A DNA stretch of 64,000 bases from Acetobacteraceae bacterium (GCA_024280945.1 JAMXLO010000104.1:1-64000), one strand, 5' to 3'; shown: positions 46,344 to 56,207, numbered from the stretch's first letter. Program-made: numbers and translations. Notes: generated by a model from the sequence alone, not told the origin.

Positions 46344-47690
46344 TTGCTGCGGCGCAATCAACACGTGCAGACGCTGATCCCTATTCGCTGGGAAGAGCTT
46401 CTCAACCAGAGCCTCGTCTGGCTGCACGAGAACGTCCTGTTGCCAGCGCTGCTTGCTCAGTTGATCTGCACGCTGGTGCTGTTGGGTCTGACACGGTGGT
46501 TCACCCCGGCGATTCAGCGCGGCTGCCTCTATCTGGCCGACGCTATCCCGGCCGGGCCGCCGCGATCGATCGCCATCGCCTTCTCTCGGGTCGCTGAATG
46601 GATCGGCTTGCTGCTGGCACTCTCGTTCGCCCGAGCCGGCTTCCAGGCAAGCGGCCATCGTACCGATATGCTTCGCTTGGCGGAAAGCCTCGTGCTGGTC
46701 TGGGTGCTGATCCGGCTCAGCTCGATGCTGGTGCGCGACGAACGGTGGGCGCGGGCCATCGCGGTGCTCGCCTGGATCATCGCCGCGCTGAACATCGGCG
46801 GATTGGTGACGCCGGTGATGGACCTGATGGACGCCATGGCCGTGCCAATCGGCAACTTCCGCATCAGCGTGCTCTTGGTGCTGAAGGGGGCGATCGCACT
46901 GGCGATCTTCATTTGGATCGCCAACGCACTGTCACGCCTGCTGGATCAGCGGCTGCGGCTGTTCGCACCTCTGACGCCGGCGGTCGAGGTGCTCGCATCG
47001 AAGCTCGTGCGCATGACACTGCTGACGCTCGCCGTGGTGCTGGCACTCGGCTCGATCGGCATCGATCTTACAGCCTTTGCTGTGTTCTCCGGCGCGGTCG
47101 GCGTTGGCGTGGGCTTTGGATTGCAAAAGGTGGTGTCGAACCTGGTAAGTGGCGTCATCCTGCTGCTGGATCGCTCCATCAAACCGGGCGACGTCATCGA
47201 GATCGATGGCACCTACGGGTCGGTCAGCACGCTCAACGCGCGCTATGCATCGGTCCTGACCCGCGACGGCAAGGAGTATCTGATTCCGAACGAGGACCTC
47301 ATCACGCAGCGGGTCACCAACTGGTCGTTCTCCAACGACCTGATCCGCCTGCATGTGTGGGTGGGAATATCGTATGAGTCTGATCCACACGAGGCGATCC
47401 GGCTGGCGCTGGACGCCGCGCGAAACGTGCCACGCGTATTGGAAGACCCCGCACCGAATTGCCTGTTGATCGAGTTCGGCGATAGCGCCGTAAACCTCGA
47501 GTTGCGATTCTGGATTCGTGACCCGGCGAACGGAACGACGAACATCCGCAGCCAGGTGATGTTGAACCTATGGGACCTCTATCACCAGCATGGCATCGAA
47601 ATGCCCTATCCGCAGCGCGATGTGACGCTGCGCAACCCCGAGGCGCTGGCCGAACTGCTCTCGATACGGCACGCGCCACAGGCGAACTAA
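46344..47690 (+). CDS. MscS-family mechanosensitive channel
   Basis: This protein of about 448 residues has several N-terminal helices, the MscS pore helix region (AVGVGVGFGLQKVVSNLVSG), the beta domain (GDVIEIDGTYGSVSTLNARY) and the alpha/beta vestibule domain. It is larger than E. coli MscS (286) and has extra N-terminal helices, as in the MscK/YbiO-like members. The start is unclear: TTG 46344 or GTG 46365. It should relieve turgor on osmotic downshock. It is convergent with the class II aldolase gene (3 nt between). Confidence 0.9.
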   Translation: MLRRNQHVQTLIPIRWEELLNQSLVWLHENVLLPALLAQLICTLVLLGLTRWFTPAIQRGCLYLADAIPAGPPRSIAIAFSRVAEWIGLLLALSFARAGFQASGHRTDMLRLAESLVLVWVLIRLSSMLVRDERWARAIAVLAWIIAALNIGGLVTPVMDLMDAMAVPIGNFRISVLLVLKGAIALAIFIWIANALSRLLDQRLRLFAPLTPAVEVLASKLVRMTLLTLAVVLALGSIGIDLTAFAVFSGAVGVGVGFGLQKVVSNLVSGVILLLDRSIKPGDVIEIDGTYGSVSTLNARYASVLTRDGKEYLIPNEDLITQRVTNWSFSNDLIRLHVWVGISYESDPHEAIRLALDAARNVPRVLEDPAPNCLLIEFGDSAVNLELRFWIRDPANGTTNIRSQVMLNLWDLYHQHGIEMPYPQRDVTLRNPEALAELLSIRHAPQAN

Positions 47691-47693
47691 ACA

Positions 47694-48335
47694 TCAGCCG
47701 ACTCTGCTGCGAAGCTCCGCAACCTGCTCGGGCGTCAGGAAACGAACCCGGTGACCATGCAGCAGAAGATACAGCCGCGCAGTCTCCTCCAGCTCTTCGA
47801 TCGCACCGGCAGCCGCCGACAGCGACGTGCCAGCCACGACCGGTCCGTGATTTGCCAACAGCACCGCATGGTGCCGACCGACAAACGGCCGAACGGCCTC
47901 GGCAAGTTGCATGTCGCCCGGCGGAAAGTACGGCACCAACGGCAGGTGACCGATGCGCATGACGTAATAGGCAGTGATCGGCGGCAGCACGTCCGCTGGG
48001 TTCACGTCTGCCAGGCATGAGACCGCAACCGAATGCGTTGAGTGCAGATGCACGACCGCACCCGCGTCCTGCCGGCCCTCATACATCACGCGGTGCAGGA
48101 AAGCCTCCTTGGTCGGGGGATCGCCACCAACCAGCCTGCCATCTGCGCCGATCCGCGACAGCCGGGCGGGATCCAGTTCACCGAGCGAAGCATTGGTGGG
48201 CGTCATCACCCAGCCACCTTCGGCGACCCGCGCGCTGATATTGCCGGACGAACCGAAGGTCAGCCCGCGGGAAAAGATGCTCGCCCCCAATCGGCAGATT
48301 GCTTCCCGCGCGGCATGTTCCGTCAGGTCAGCCAT
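47694..48335 (-). CDS. otnC: class II aldolase, OtnC-like 3-oxo-tetronate 4-phosphate decarboxylase
   Basis: This 213-residue protein carries the zinc-site motif HLHSTHSVAVSCLA and ANHGPVV, and matches E. coli OtnC (YgbL) motif by motif: GSSGNISAR, SLGELDPARLS, VMRIGHLPLVPYFPPGD, IEELEETARL. OtnC decarboxylates 3-oxo-tetronate 4-phosphate in four-carbon acid sugar catabolism. The kinase, dehydrogenase and isomerase partners (OtnK, LtnD, OtnI) are not in the window. It is 12 nt downstream of the methyltransferase gene. Confidence 0.75.
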   Translation of the reverse strand: MADLTEHAAREAICRLGASIFSRGLTFGSSGNISARVAEGGWVMTPTNASLGELDPARLSRIGADGRLVGGDPPTKEAFLHRVMYEGRQDAGAVVHLHSTHSVAVSCLADVNPADVLPPITAYYVMRIGHLPLVPYFPPGDMQLAEAVRPFVGRHHAVLLANHGPVVAGTSLSAAAGAIEELEETARLYLLLHGHRVRFLTPEQVAELRSRVG

Positions 48336-48347
48336 GAGGGCCCTCCG

Positions 48348-49136
48348 CTATCGCAACACTCGTCCCTTCACCGCGTTCGCGCGCGCACTGCACGTGATCC
48401 GCCCCGTCGGATCCGTCGGAAGCATCGCCCGCACGTGCTGCTTGAGCCGTTCGAGATCACCAGCCGCCATCGCAGCGATCGTGGGCCGTATGCTCCCCGA
48501 CGCCGTACTCGTCGTCCAGAAGTCGTCAAATCCATCGAAAGTGCGGCGCACGTTGATCTCACGGGTCTCGATCGATCCTAACCCCGCAGCGGTCCATAGA
48601 TCCCGCAATGCGCTCATTCGTGATGCATCGACGCTCGGTGGCGACAGCGGCGTGAATCCGCAGTCACGCAGCCCGATACGGATGGGCTCGAAGGGAAAAC
48701 CACCACCCGTCATGTCCCAGGCATACGCGGCGACGATCCCGCCACGGCGCACCACCCGCACCATCTCGGCGACACCTTTGGCGGGATCAGGCACAAAGAA
48801 GATCACCAGCGCCATCACGGCTGCATCGAACCGATTGTCGGCAAACGGCAGCGCTGTCGCGTGGCCGACCTGGAACCCCGCGTCCTTTACAGACGCTCGC
48901 TCGCGCGCGAACGCGAGCTGCGCATCGGACGGATCGATGCCCTGCACTTCACTCGGCGCGCATCGCTGATAGACCAATTCCGTGAACGCGCCACTGCCGC
49001 AGCCCACGTCGATCCACTGCGCGCCACCGTTCGGCGCCAGCCAGTCGAGAAACACCTCGCCGGCGAGCAGGCTCCAGCGCCCCATGCCTCGGTCATACGC
49101 AGCGCCGTCCTCGAAGCGAATTGCCAGCTCGGCCAT
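48348..49136 (-). CDS. class I SAM-dependent methyltransferase
   Basis: The start at ATG 49136 is preceded by AAAGGAGGCG, a strong ribosome site, and gives 262 residues. SAM motif I is WIDVGCGSGAFTELV, then VQGIDPSDAQLAFARER, and ATALPFADNRFDAAVMALVI. It is UbiE-like in outline; the C-terminal third is unassigned. The substrate is unknown. It lies between the OpgH and OtnC-like genes on the minus strand. Confidence 0.85.
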   Translation of the reverse strand: MAELAIRFEDGAAYDRGMGRWSLLAGEVFLDWLAPNGGAQWIDVGCGSGAFTELVYQRCAPSEVQGIDPSDAQLAFARERASVKDAGFQVGHATALPFADNRFDAAVMALVIFFVPDPAKGVAEMVRVVRRGGIVAAYAWDMTGGGFPFEPIRIGLRDCGFTPLSPPSVDASRMSALRDLWTAAGLGSIETREINVRRTFDGFDDFWTTSTASGSIRPTIAAMAAGDLERLKQHVRAMLPTDPTGRITCSARANAVKGRVLR

Positions 49137-49200
49137 GGTGAACGCGCCTCCTTTGGGCAACTGCCATCGCAGCATTACGGTGACAGCCGACGGATCACAG

Positions 49201-50895
49201 TCAATCCGAATCCTGCAACGCCAGCGCCGGGGCAGGCTGACCGCGAGGGGTGGCGCTGAGCTCTTCCGGCACCGCCGCAATTTGGCGTTCGCGCAACCAC
49301 TGACCAATCCGTGGATCAGCCGTCAGCACGCAAAGCGGGATCGACACCAGTAGCCCTCCTGCAAGCGGCAAGGCCCACAACGTTGCGGTCCATCCTCCGA
49401 CGGCGAAAGTGCCGAACGTCACAATACCCAGCACAGTCTGAGGCCAGAACAGCCCGATTGCCTCACCCCAACCGACGCCGCGGTCGCTGCGGTTCTGACC
49501 ATTCCATGCAATGCGTCCGCCTAGCGCCATGCGCAGCATCGCGCCGGTCTTGGCCACTGCAGAAACGGCGTCGAGCAATAAGGTGAAGACGATCTCGATG
49601 GCCAGCCCGACGCCGAAGCGACCAAGGCCGCCGTAGCGAGCGTGCTTATCGGGTGACAGTGCGACTTCCGCGTAGCCAAACAGCTTCGGCGCATAAAGCG
49701 CACCTAGCCACGCCCCAGTGAGCGCGAGGGCCCACCCGGCCGGGTATCCAGACACGGCGTCTGTGGCGGCGGCAGTCGCCGCGGCAAACAGGAACAGCAA
49801 GTACAGCGGAGCTCCGATGAAGAGCAGGATCGCTTGCACAAGCTGCCATCGCCCCACTGCCCGTAGGCCGGGCAGACGCAGCAGGTGCCAATACTGCATG
49901 TTGCCGACAACCCAGCGTGTCTCGCGGCGCAGAAATTCGGGCAACGCGGGCGGATTCGCCTCCCAGGATCCCTCCTCGTCTATGATCACCCTTACGCCCC
50001 AACCGGCCGAGCTCAGCATGACGGCCTCTACCTGGTCATGCGACAGAATGTGCCGGCCGCCCGGTAACATCGGCAGGCGGCAGTGGAGCCGAAAGGGCGC
50101 GATGCGCACCACCGCGTTGTGCCCCCAATAGGGACCTTCGTCGCCCTGCCACCATGCCTGCCCGGTCGCCCAGGTTCGCATGCCGGCTCGCATGCCGAAC
50201 TGGAAGAGCCGCGGAAAGGCAGACGATGCGGGCAGACCCACCGTGAGATGCTGCGCGACCGCCAGCGTCGGCTCAACCTGCATGAGCCGAACCAGACGCA
50301 ATACGGCAGCCGCGGACATCTCCGAGTCCGCATCCAGCGTCAGCATCAACTCGTAGCCATGGGCCGCGTGATCAAGGAATTCCATGACATTGCCGGCCTT
50401 GAACCCGATGTTGGACGGCCGGCGGCGATAACGGATACGTGCCGGGTTGCGGTCCTCTGCGCGGAATGACGCCACCGCCCGTTCCTCATCTGTTCCAGAC
50501 TGGCTGTCCGACAGGATGAAGAGCCCGAACGCATCACCCGCGCCCGCCAGATCAAGCCCGTGCAGCAACCGCCGCAACGCTGGCAATACGCGGCCCATGT
50601 CCTCATCACGCACTGTCACGGCAATGGCGGTGCGCGGCAGGGACCGACTGTCGGTGTCGGCCACCCCTCGCGGCAGATGGGCTGGGAAAGGGGGCCGGAA
50701 CACCGACAGCACAAACCCAATTATCCCGTTCGCCGCACAGAGCCCTGTCCACGGCGCCGTCCCGGCGAATGCCGCCGCCATGGTCAACTTGGCTGCCGTC
50801 CACCCTCCTGGTGCAAGCACTTGCCACAGCAGCCATGCCAGCCCGACGTCGGTCGCGAGGGCAATCAGCAGCACAGCAGCACGGCGCATCACCAT
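49201..50895 (-). CDS. opgH: OpgH/MdoH-type glucosyltransferase of osmoregulated periplasmic glucans
   Basis: This 564-residue GT2 enzyme sits in the inner membrane and polymerises beta-1,2-glucan. Two N-terminal helices precede the catalytic domain with DSQSGTDEER, LTLDADSEMSAAAV (the DxD region), DEGPYWGHNAVVRI and the ETRWVVGNMQYW acceptor motif, followed by six or so C-terminal helices. The length fits short alphaproteobacterial OpgH (E. coli OpgH is 847). No opgG is adjacent, although OpgG normally accompanies it. Genes of the same minus-strand run follow and precede it. Confidence 0.9.
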   Translation of the reverse strand: MVMRRAAVLLIALATDVGLAWLLWQVLAPGGWTAAKLTMAAAFAGTAPWTGLCAANGIIGFVLSVFRPPFPAHLPRGVADTDSRSLPRTAIAVTVRDEDMGRVLPALRRLLHGLDLAGAGDAFGLFILSDSQSGTDEERAVASFRAEDRNPARIRYRRRPSNIGFKAGNVMEFLDHAAHGYELMLTLDADSEMSAAAVLRLVRLMQVEPTLAVAQHLTVGLPASSAFPRLFQFGMRAGMRTWATGQAWWQGDEGPYWGHNAVVRIAPFRLHCRLPMLPGGRHILSHDQVEAVMLSSAGWGVRVIIDEEGSWEANPPALPEFLRRETRWVVGNMQYWHLLRLPGLRAVGRWQLVQAILLFIGAPLYLLFLFAAATAAATDAVSGYPAGWALALTGAWLGALYAPKLFGYAEVALSPDKHARYGGLGRFGVGLAIEIVFTLLLDAVSAVAKTGAMLRMALGGRIAWNGQNRSDRGVGWGEAIGLFWPQTVLGIVTFGTFAVGGWTATLWALPLAGGLLVSIPLCVLTADPRIGQWLRERQIAAVPEELSATPRGQPAPALALQDSD

Positions 50896-50954
50896 TCGGT
50901 CGGCCTCCAGTTCGGCGGGTCGAGCGCTAGGTGGTGACGCTCACAGATATGTCA

Positions 50955-52832
50955 TTATCGCGGCCGTGGTCCGGCGCAAAGCGGGCCGCGAGCCAGCATG
51001 CCGGCGAAGCTACGCTGCGCAACATCCTCCGGCCGGTTCCAGGACTGCACTGTATGCCAGCCACTCGGCGTGTCGCGCAGCAATGCCGCATCGCCCGCTG
51101 GTGCGTCGGCAAACCCAGGTGGCGCGCAGGTGACCAGCGCCAGCCTATAGCCCGCCGCAGCCACGGTTCCGAGAGTGGCCGGCGTCACCTCGGTCTCGAC
51201 GCGGAAGTCCAGGCCCAAACGCCGCGGCTCGGTGAACAGCAGCACGCCGCGCAGATAACTGCCGACGGAATCGTCGGTATCTTGCGGCAGCAACAGGGCC
51301 AGCCTGTCGCCCGGCTGGAGAAACGCCGCTGCCGCATTGCCTAGCCGGCGCAATTCGGGCTGCGGTGCGTCGCGGTCGAAACGCAGCAAGGGTGCGCCGG
51401 CAACAGGCAGCAGCAAGGCCGTGGCAACTGCGGCGACAGCACCTTTACGAGCAACCTGCTCGTGCGCGGCAAACCAATGCGACAGCCATGGCCGCAATGC
51501 GACCACAAAACCCAACATCAGGAGCAACGAGACCTGGGTATTGTAGCGAAAGTAGGAATGGGCACCGAGCGCCCATTGCGCCGGGAAGTGCGCTACGTAG
51601 GTGAACAGCAGGAAGCCGTTGAACAGCACGATGACGCTGCTGATCATGGCGAGCAGTCGGCCTTCGGCCGACCAGGGCCTGCGGCGCATAACCGACACCG
51701 TCAGTCCCAGCAGCACCACGATGCAGAGGAAGAACGTGGCTTTGCGGAACATTGCGACGAGCAGTGCCGCAATGATCTGCGGCAGCAGCAGCACATTCCA
51801 CTCAGTGAATGGCAGCGGCTTCAACTCACCCTGCGCAAACCCACTGTCCAACGCAAACGCTCGCCAAAGCAGGTACAGCACAACAGACGGTCCCAGCGCC
51901 GCGGCAGTGGCGCGCACGGCGCGCCACGTCGCCACCGCAGGATCGGCTCGCGCCAGAACCAGCATGCTGACACCGACCGGGACCAGAAGGCCGGCACCCG
52001 ACTGCTTGGTGTTCACCATGGCTACGAGCACCAACGCGAGCGGCACCAGCGATTTCGGCCAGGCAATGTCCCGCGAGAGATCGCCCAGCATCTCGGCCGC
52101 CAGCCAGACCGCGAACAGCCCGGTCACTGCGAGCGGCGTCTCACCGTACGGCGACAGGTGGAACCGCGGAACGAACCCCGGATTCAGCGGGCCGATCAGG
52201 AGCATGCCAACCGCACAAGCCCACCAGGGTGGCGCCCGCTCGGTCGCGGCAAGTGCCCGGGCGACCAGCAACGCCGCAGCGCACAGCAGGGCGACGTTGA
52301 ACAGGCTCATCCCACCTTCCGCGAAGCTGCCGGTGGCCAGCGAGCCGAGGTAGTTGGCGAACTGCGTATTGTAGGGCGCGACCGGCAGGAATGAGTAGCT
52401 GGCTGGCAGCGCCGCGGTCGGCAGGTGGTCGTGGTCGAACAGATAGGCGGCGTTCGGCAGCAGGTTTAGCCAGGTATCGATTTGCGACGGCCACACTGAG
52501 AGCATCAGCAGCCAGAGCGGCAATGTCAGCAGCAGCATGCGGCCAAGGCCCTGCCAGCCGCGCAGCCGCTCCCGCCAGCCGCCGCGCGCCAACCAGGCGA
52601 GCCCCACGATCCCCAACCCGCCAGCGGGCCAGCGCAGCGACCAGGGCGTCAGAACGCCCCACCCGGTGAGCACGAGGCACACCACACCCCAGCCGGCGAC
52701 GAACCGGACCTCCGGCAAGGTGCGACGTGGCGTGGATGCGCCGCCAAGCACCAGGAACAGCAGCGCTGCGGCTGCCATCCCCGCCACCCCTGCCATCTCA
52801 TGTGCGCTCGGCAGATACGACAGCATGCTCAA
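50955..52832 (-). CDS. large polytopic membrane protein (GT39/DUF2029-like), unassigned
   Basis: This 625-residue protein has about 12-14 hydrophobic segments and a soluble C-terminal domain of about 130 residues (from AAAFLQPGDRLALLLPQDTD). The layout resembles membrane-embedded C-GT glycosyltransferases of the GT39/GT83 type, whose periplasmic loop carries an acidic residue. IDTWLNLLPNAAYLFDHDHLP is a candidate first loop. I do not recognise a specific family. The start overlaps the O-antigen-ligase-like gene by 35 nt, so the pair is coupled and probably acts on cell-surface carbohydrate. Confidence 0.7.
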   Translation of the reverse strand: MSMLSYLPSAHEMAGVAGMAAAALLFLVLGGASTPRRTLPEVRFVAGWGVVCLVLTGWGVLTPWSLRWPAGGLGIVGLAWLARGGWRERLRGWQGLGRMLLLTLPLWLLMLSVWPSQIDTWLNLLPNAAYLFDHDHLPTAALPASYSFLPVAPYNTQFANYLGSLATGSFAEGGMSLFNVALLCAAALLVARALAATERAPPWWACAVGMLLIGPLNPGFVPRFHLSPYGETPLAVTGLFAVWLAAEMLGDLSRDIAWPKSLVPLALVLVAMVNTKQSGAGLLVPVGVSMLVLARADPAVATWRAVRATAAALGPSVVLYLLWRAFALDSGFAQGELKPLPFTEWNVLLLPQIIAALLVAMFRKATFFLCIVVLLGLTVSVMRRRPWSAEGRLLAMISSVIVLFNGFLLFTYVAHFPAQWALGAHSYFRYNTQVSLLLMLGFVVALRPWLSHWFAAHEQVARKGAVAAVATALLLPVAGAPLLRFDRDAPQPELRRLGNAAAAFLQPGDRLALLLPQDTDDSVGSYLRGVLLFTEPRRLGLDFRVETEVTPATLGTVAAAGYRLALVTCAPPGFADAPAGDAALLRDTPSGWHTVQSWNRPEDVAQRSFAGMLARGPLCAGPRPR

Positions 52833-53985
52833 GGGTCGCGAAGAGAAAGCCGCTTGCGGCGACGGCGGCCCACCAGGAATCTGTCATCACCTCGAAATTG
52901 ACGCATGAGATCAGCACGCCGGCGCCGAAGGCAGCATAGGCAAAGGGGCGTGTTGCGGCGCTGGTCTGCCCGATACGGTGCAGAACCAGGAGAGAAAAGC
53001 CGAGCGCCAAGATGGCACCGATGGCACCGGTCTCCACCCACAGCTCCAACCATTGATCGTGGGCATAGATGTTGGTGCCATTCAGGATGATATAGTCGCG
53101 AAGCTCTTCCGGCGGCATCGGGAGCTTCGTCGATGACGCGATGCCCCACCCGAGCATTGGCCGAGAGAACAGGTGCGTCGTCACGTGATCCCAGATCTCC
53201 AGCCGATGCAGGCCGGAAATCTTCAGATAGGGCGCGAGTGCTGCACGCTGCTCCGCCAGCAGGTGCAGACCCACCGGCGTCGCGACAGCGATTGTGACCA
53301 TACCGGCGGCCAGCAGCTTCGGGGCGAGCCGGGATAACCGAAGCGTAGCAGCAAGCACCAGCAGCCCGACCATCATCGCCACTTTCGCGGCGAGGCTCAT
53401 TGTCACTGCGACGGCGCATAACAGCGGAACGCCCATCAGCAATGCGCGCTTCCAGTCGCGGCGGTACGCCAGGTAACCGAGTACCGGCCAGACGATCAGC
53501 GCGAGGTGGTCCATGCCGCGGTTGTACTTGGTGCCGACCAAAGGAGGCGGCCGGTCCAGCAGGTACTGCTGCAACGCGAAATCGAGCGCCGTATCGATCA
53601 CGAGGATCAGGCAACCCACCGCGGTTGCAAGCACCAGTACCCGGAACAACCGCTCCGACGCCCCGGCTCGCGGGATAGGAGAGGCCAAGGCGAATAATGC
53701 ACCCGCGAACACCGCCGTGACCTGCAACGCCGCCATCGCACTGCGCGTCGGGTCGACCGACCACGCCACACTGGCCCAACACAGCGCGGCGAAGGACACC
53801 GCGAACCATCCCAGTTGGCGATCGAGACGCGGCCACTGCCGCTGCATGCCCCCCAGCACTACCTGCGTCGCGCCGAAGCCGAACACCAGCAGCGCGTAGG
53901 ATGGTCCAGCGACCAAGCCGATGCTCGGCAGCGCCGCGAACACGGCGATGGTCAGCCACTCGGAGGTGGTCGAAAGCTCGATCAC
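52798..53985 (-). CDS. O-antigen ligase/Wzy-C-type membrane protein
   Basis: This 395-residue polytopic protein has the Wzy_C/WaaL layout: about 11 helices and a periplasmic loop with the family His in IYAHDQWLELWVETGAIGAI (the H-x(6)-E type motif). It should join or polymerise a lipid-linked glycan at the periplasmic face. The end overlaps the next polytopic gene by 35 nt. With opgH next, this is a surface-polysaccharide locus. Confidence 0.8.
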   Translation of the reverse strand: MIELSTTSEWLTIAVFAALPSIGLVAGPSYALLVFGFGATQVVLGGMQRQWPRLDRQLGWFAVSFAALCWASVAWSVDPTRSAMAALQVTAVFAGALFALASPIPRAGASERLFRVLVLATAVGCLILVIDTALDFALQQYLLDRPPPLVGTKYNRGMDHLALIVWPVLGYLAYRRDWKRALLMGVPLLCAVAVTMSLAAKVAMMVGLLVLAATLRLSRLAPKLLAAGMVTIAVATPVGLHLLAEQRAALAPYLKISGLHRLEIWDHVTTHLFSRPMLGWGIASSTKLPMPPEELRDYIILNGTNIYAHDQWLELWVETGAIGAILALGFSLLVLHRIGQTSAATRPFAYAAFGAGVLISCVNFEVMTDSWWAAVAASGFLFATLEHAVVSAERT

Positions 53986-54119
53986 GAATCAAGGCACCTC
54001 GGGCAGCGGCCGCGGGCCGCGTCATAGACGGACCCACCCGCAGCGGCAAATCCGCCGCCTGTGGCTGATCCGGATGCCGCGCCCTATATTCGGCCGCATA
54101 GGACACCGGAGTTGACGTG

Positions 54120-55109
54120 ATGGCGAATACCGAGACCGAGGCGCCAGGGGCTTCACAGGTACCGGTGACGGTGCTCACCGGATATCTGGGCGCAGGCAAG
54201 ACCACCCTGCTGAATCGCATCCTGACCGAGCAGCATGGCCGCAAATACGCGGTGGTGATCAACGAGTTCGGCGAACTCGGCGTTGACAACGACCTCGTGG
54301 TGGATACCGACGAGGAAGTGTTTGAGATGAACAACGGCTGCATCTGCTGCACGGTGCGGGGTGATCTGATTCGCATCGTCGGTGGCCTGATGAAGCGGCG
54401 CGACAAGTTCGACGGCATCATCATCGAAACCACTGGGCTGGCGAATCCGGCGCCAGTTGCACAGACGTTCTTCGTCGATGAGAACGTTCGGTCGAAGGCC
54501 AAGCTCGATGCAATCGTGACGGTCGTCGATGCCAAGCACCTGCCGCAGCGATTGGAGGACAGCCACGAGGCGGCTGATCAGATCGCCTTTGCCGACGTGA
54601 TCATTCTGAACAAGACCGACCTGGTGACGTCGGAAGAGCTGGCGGCGGTCGAGAACAAGATTCGCGCGATCAACCGGTTTGCGGTGATCCACCGCACGGA
54701 GCGCGCGGCGTTGCCGATCGAGCAGGTGCTGGACCGCGGCGCCTTCGATCTGAAGCGGGTGCTGGCGATGGCGCCGAACTTTCTCGACAACGACGAGCAC
54801 GAGCATAACGACGAAGTGACGTCGGTCAGCTTCGAAGTGGAAAATTCGATCGACCCCGAGAAGTTCAACGCCTGGATCGGCGCACTGCTACAGGAAGACG
54901 GGCCCAACCTGCTGCGCACCAAAGGCATCCTGTCTTATGCGAACGATGATCGGCGGTTCGCCTTCCAGGCGGTGCACATGATTGCCGACGGCGACTTCAT
55001 CGGGCCGTGGAAGGCAGACGAGCCACGGATCAGCCGTATCGTATTCATCGGCCGCAACCTGAACCGGCCACGTCTGCGCCGTGGCTTCGAAGGCTGCGCC
55101 GTTGCATGA
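54120..55109 (+). CDS. CobW/COG0523 GTP-binding metallochaperone
   Basis: The start at ATG 54120 (GTG is just before it) gives 329 residues. The P-loop is GYLGAGKT at 21-28, the metal motif is CICC (C74, C76, C77; NNGCICCTVRGDL), the switch region is IETTGLANPAPV, and the base-recognition motif is NKTD near 161. A His-rich acidic patch (DNDEHEHNDE) follows and the CobW_C domain ends the protein. COG0523 proteins insert or supply Zn or Co; the exact metal is unknown. A WD40 gene follows after a GC-rich hairpin. Confidence 0.92.
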   Translation: MANTETEAPGASQVPVTVLTGYLGAGKTTLLNRILTEQHGRKYAVVINEFGELGVDNDLVVDTDEEVFEMNNGCICCTVRGDLIRIVGGLMKRRDKFDGIIIETTGLANPAPVAQTFFVDENVRSKAKLDAIVTVVDAKHLPQRLEDSHEAADQIAFADVIILNKTDLVTSEELAAVENKIRAINRFAVIHRTERAALPIEQVLDRGAFDLKRVLAMAPNFLDNDEHEHNDEVTSVSFEVENSIDPEKFNAWIGALLQEDGPNLLRTKGILSYANDDRRFAFQAVHMIADGDFIGPWKADEPRISRIVFIGRNLNRPRLRRGFEGCAVA

Positions 55110-55125
55110 GAGCATGATCACCCTA

Positions 55126-55164
55126 CCCTCCCCCTCCCCTTGCGGGAGGGGGGCGGGGGGAGGG
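55126..55164. repeat. GC-rich hairpin repeat, copy 1
   Basis: CCCTCCCCCTCCCC, then TTGCGGG, then AGGGGGGCGGGGGGAGGG forms a C-rich arm and a G-rich arm. A second copy of the same design is at 57611-57647, so this is a repeated extragenic element of the kind frequent in alphaproteobacteria. It sits between the CobW and WD40 genes. Confidence 0.7.
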
Positions 55165-55169
55165 AGCCG

Positions 55170-56201
55170 ATGAGCCAATCCGTCGCCCAGTACCTGCTCG
55201 AATCCCGCGGCACCCATCGCACGCTTGAGGCGTTCGTGGTCGCCGCCTGCTTTGACCGTGCTGGCAGCACGGCCGCCTTTGCTTTGGGCGATGGCACTCT
55301 GCGCCTGGTCACTCTCGCCGAGCGCGAGACCTGGAACACCGTCGAAGCGCACGATGGCGCCGTGCTGTCGCTCGCGCCCGATGCATCGCAGACCGGCTTC
55401 ATCTCCGGTGGAGACGACGGCAGGTTCCGCCGCATCGATCAGACGATCGCCGACTTCCGAAGCAAATGGGTAGAGCACGTCGCAAGCCATCCTGGCGAGA
55501 AGGGAAAGGGCGCACTGATTGCCTGCACGGTCGGCAAGGCGATCCATCTGTACTCGGCTGCCGGCGAGAAGCTGAAAGAGCTGCCGCACCCCTCCACCGT
55601 CACCGGCCTGACATTCGACGCCCGCGGCAAGCGCATCGCCGCCTCGCACTACAACGGCGCTAGCCTCTGGTTCGTCAACGCAAAGGAAGACAGCCCGCGC
55701 CGGCTGGAGTGGAAAGGCAGCCACACCGCTATCGCTGTCCATCCGGAAGGCGATGCCGTGGTCACCGCGATGCAGGAGAACGCCCTGCACGGCTGGCGCC
55801 TGTCCGACAACCAGCACATGCGGATGAGTGGCTATCCTGCGAAGACCGAAGCCCTGTCGTTCACTCGCAACGGCAAGTGGCTAGCCACCAGCGGCGCAGA
55901 ATCAATGGTGCTGTGGCCGTTCTTCGGCGGAGGCCCGATGGGCAAGGCGCCGATTGAACTGGCCGGTGGCGATGGCGTCACCTGCACGCGCGTCGCCGCG
56001 CATCCGCAGCAGGAGATGGTGGCAGGCGGCTTTGCCGATGGGCTGGTGGTGCTGGCCGAGGTCAACTCCTCGCGCATCCTGCCGATCGCACCGCCGGGAC
56101 AGGGCGGTGTCTCCGCATTGGCATGGAGCCCCGACGGCAGCCAGCTTGCCATCGGTTCAGAAAACGGCTTCGCAGCGATCATCGATCTGTCGAAGCGCTA
56201 G
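55170..56201 (+). CDS. WD40-repeat protein paired with CobW
   Basis: The Met at 55170, just after GGGGAGGGAG, gives 343 residues forming about six or seven WD40 blades (for example TVTGLTFDARGKRIAAS and GGVSALAWSPDGSQLAI). There is no signal peptide, so it is probably cytoplasmic, a scaffold. WD40 genes next to COG0523 GTPases recur in alphaproteobacteria as I recall it, so it may act with the metallochaperone. Function is not known. Confidence 0.8.
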   Translation: MSQSVAQYLLESRGTHRTLEAFVVAACFDRAGSTAAFALGDGTLRLVTLAERETWNTVEAHDGAVLSLAPDASQTGFISGGDDGRFRRIDQTIADFRSKWVEHVASHPGEKGKGALIACTVGKAIHLYSAAGEKLKELPHPSTVTGLTFDARGKRIAASHYNGASLWFVNAKEDSPRRLEWKGSHTAIAVHPEGDAVVTAMQENALHGWRLSDNQHMRMSGYPAKTEALSFTRNGKWLATSGAESMVLWPFFGGGPMGKAPIELAGGDGVTCTRVAAHPQQEMVAGGFADGLVVLAEVNSSRILPIAPPGQGGVSALAWSPDGSQLAIGSENGFAAIIDLSKR

Positions 56202-56207
56202 CGTGGC

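Noticed and set aside
52829-54535. 568-codon minus-strand frame overlapping the O-antigen ligase and CobW genes
   Set aside because: It covers a divergent promoter and the opposite strand of CobW, and its middle is simply the ligase gene in another frame.
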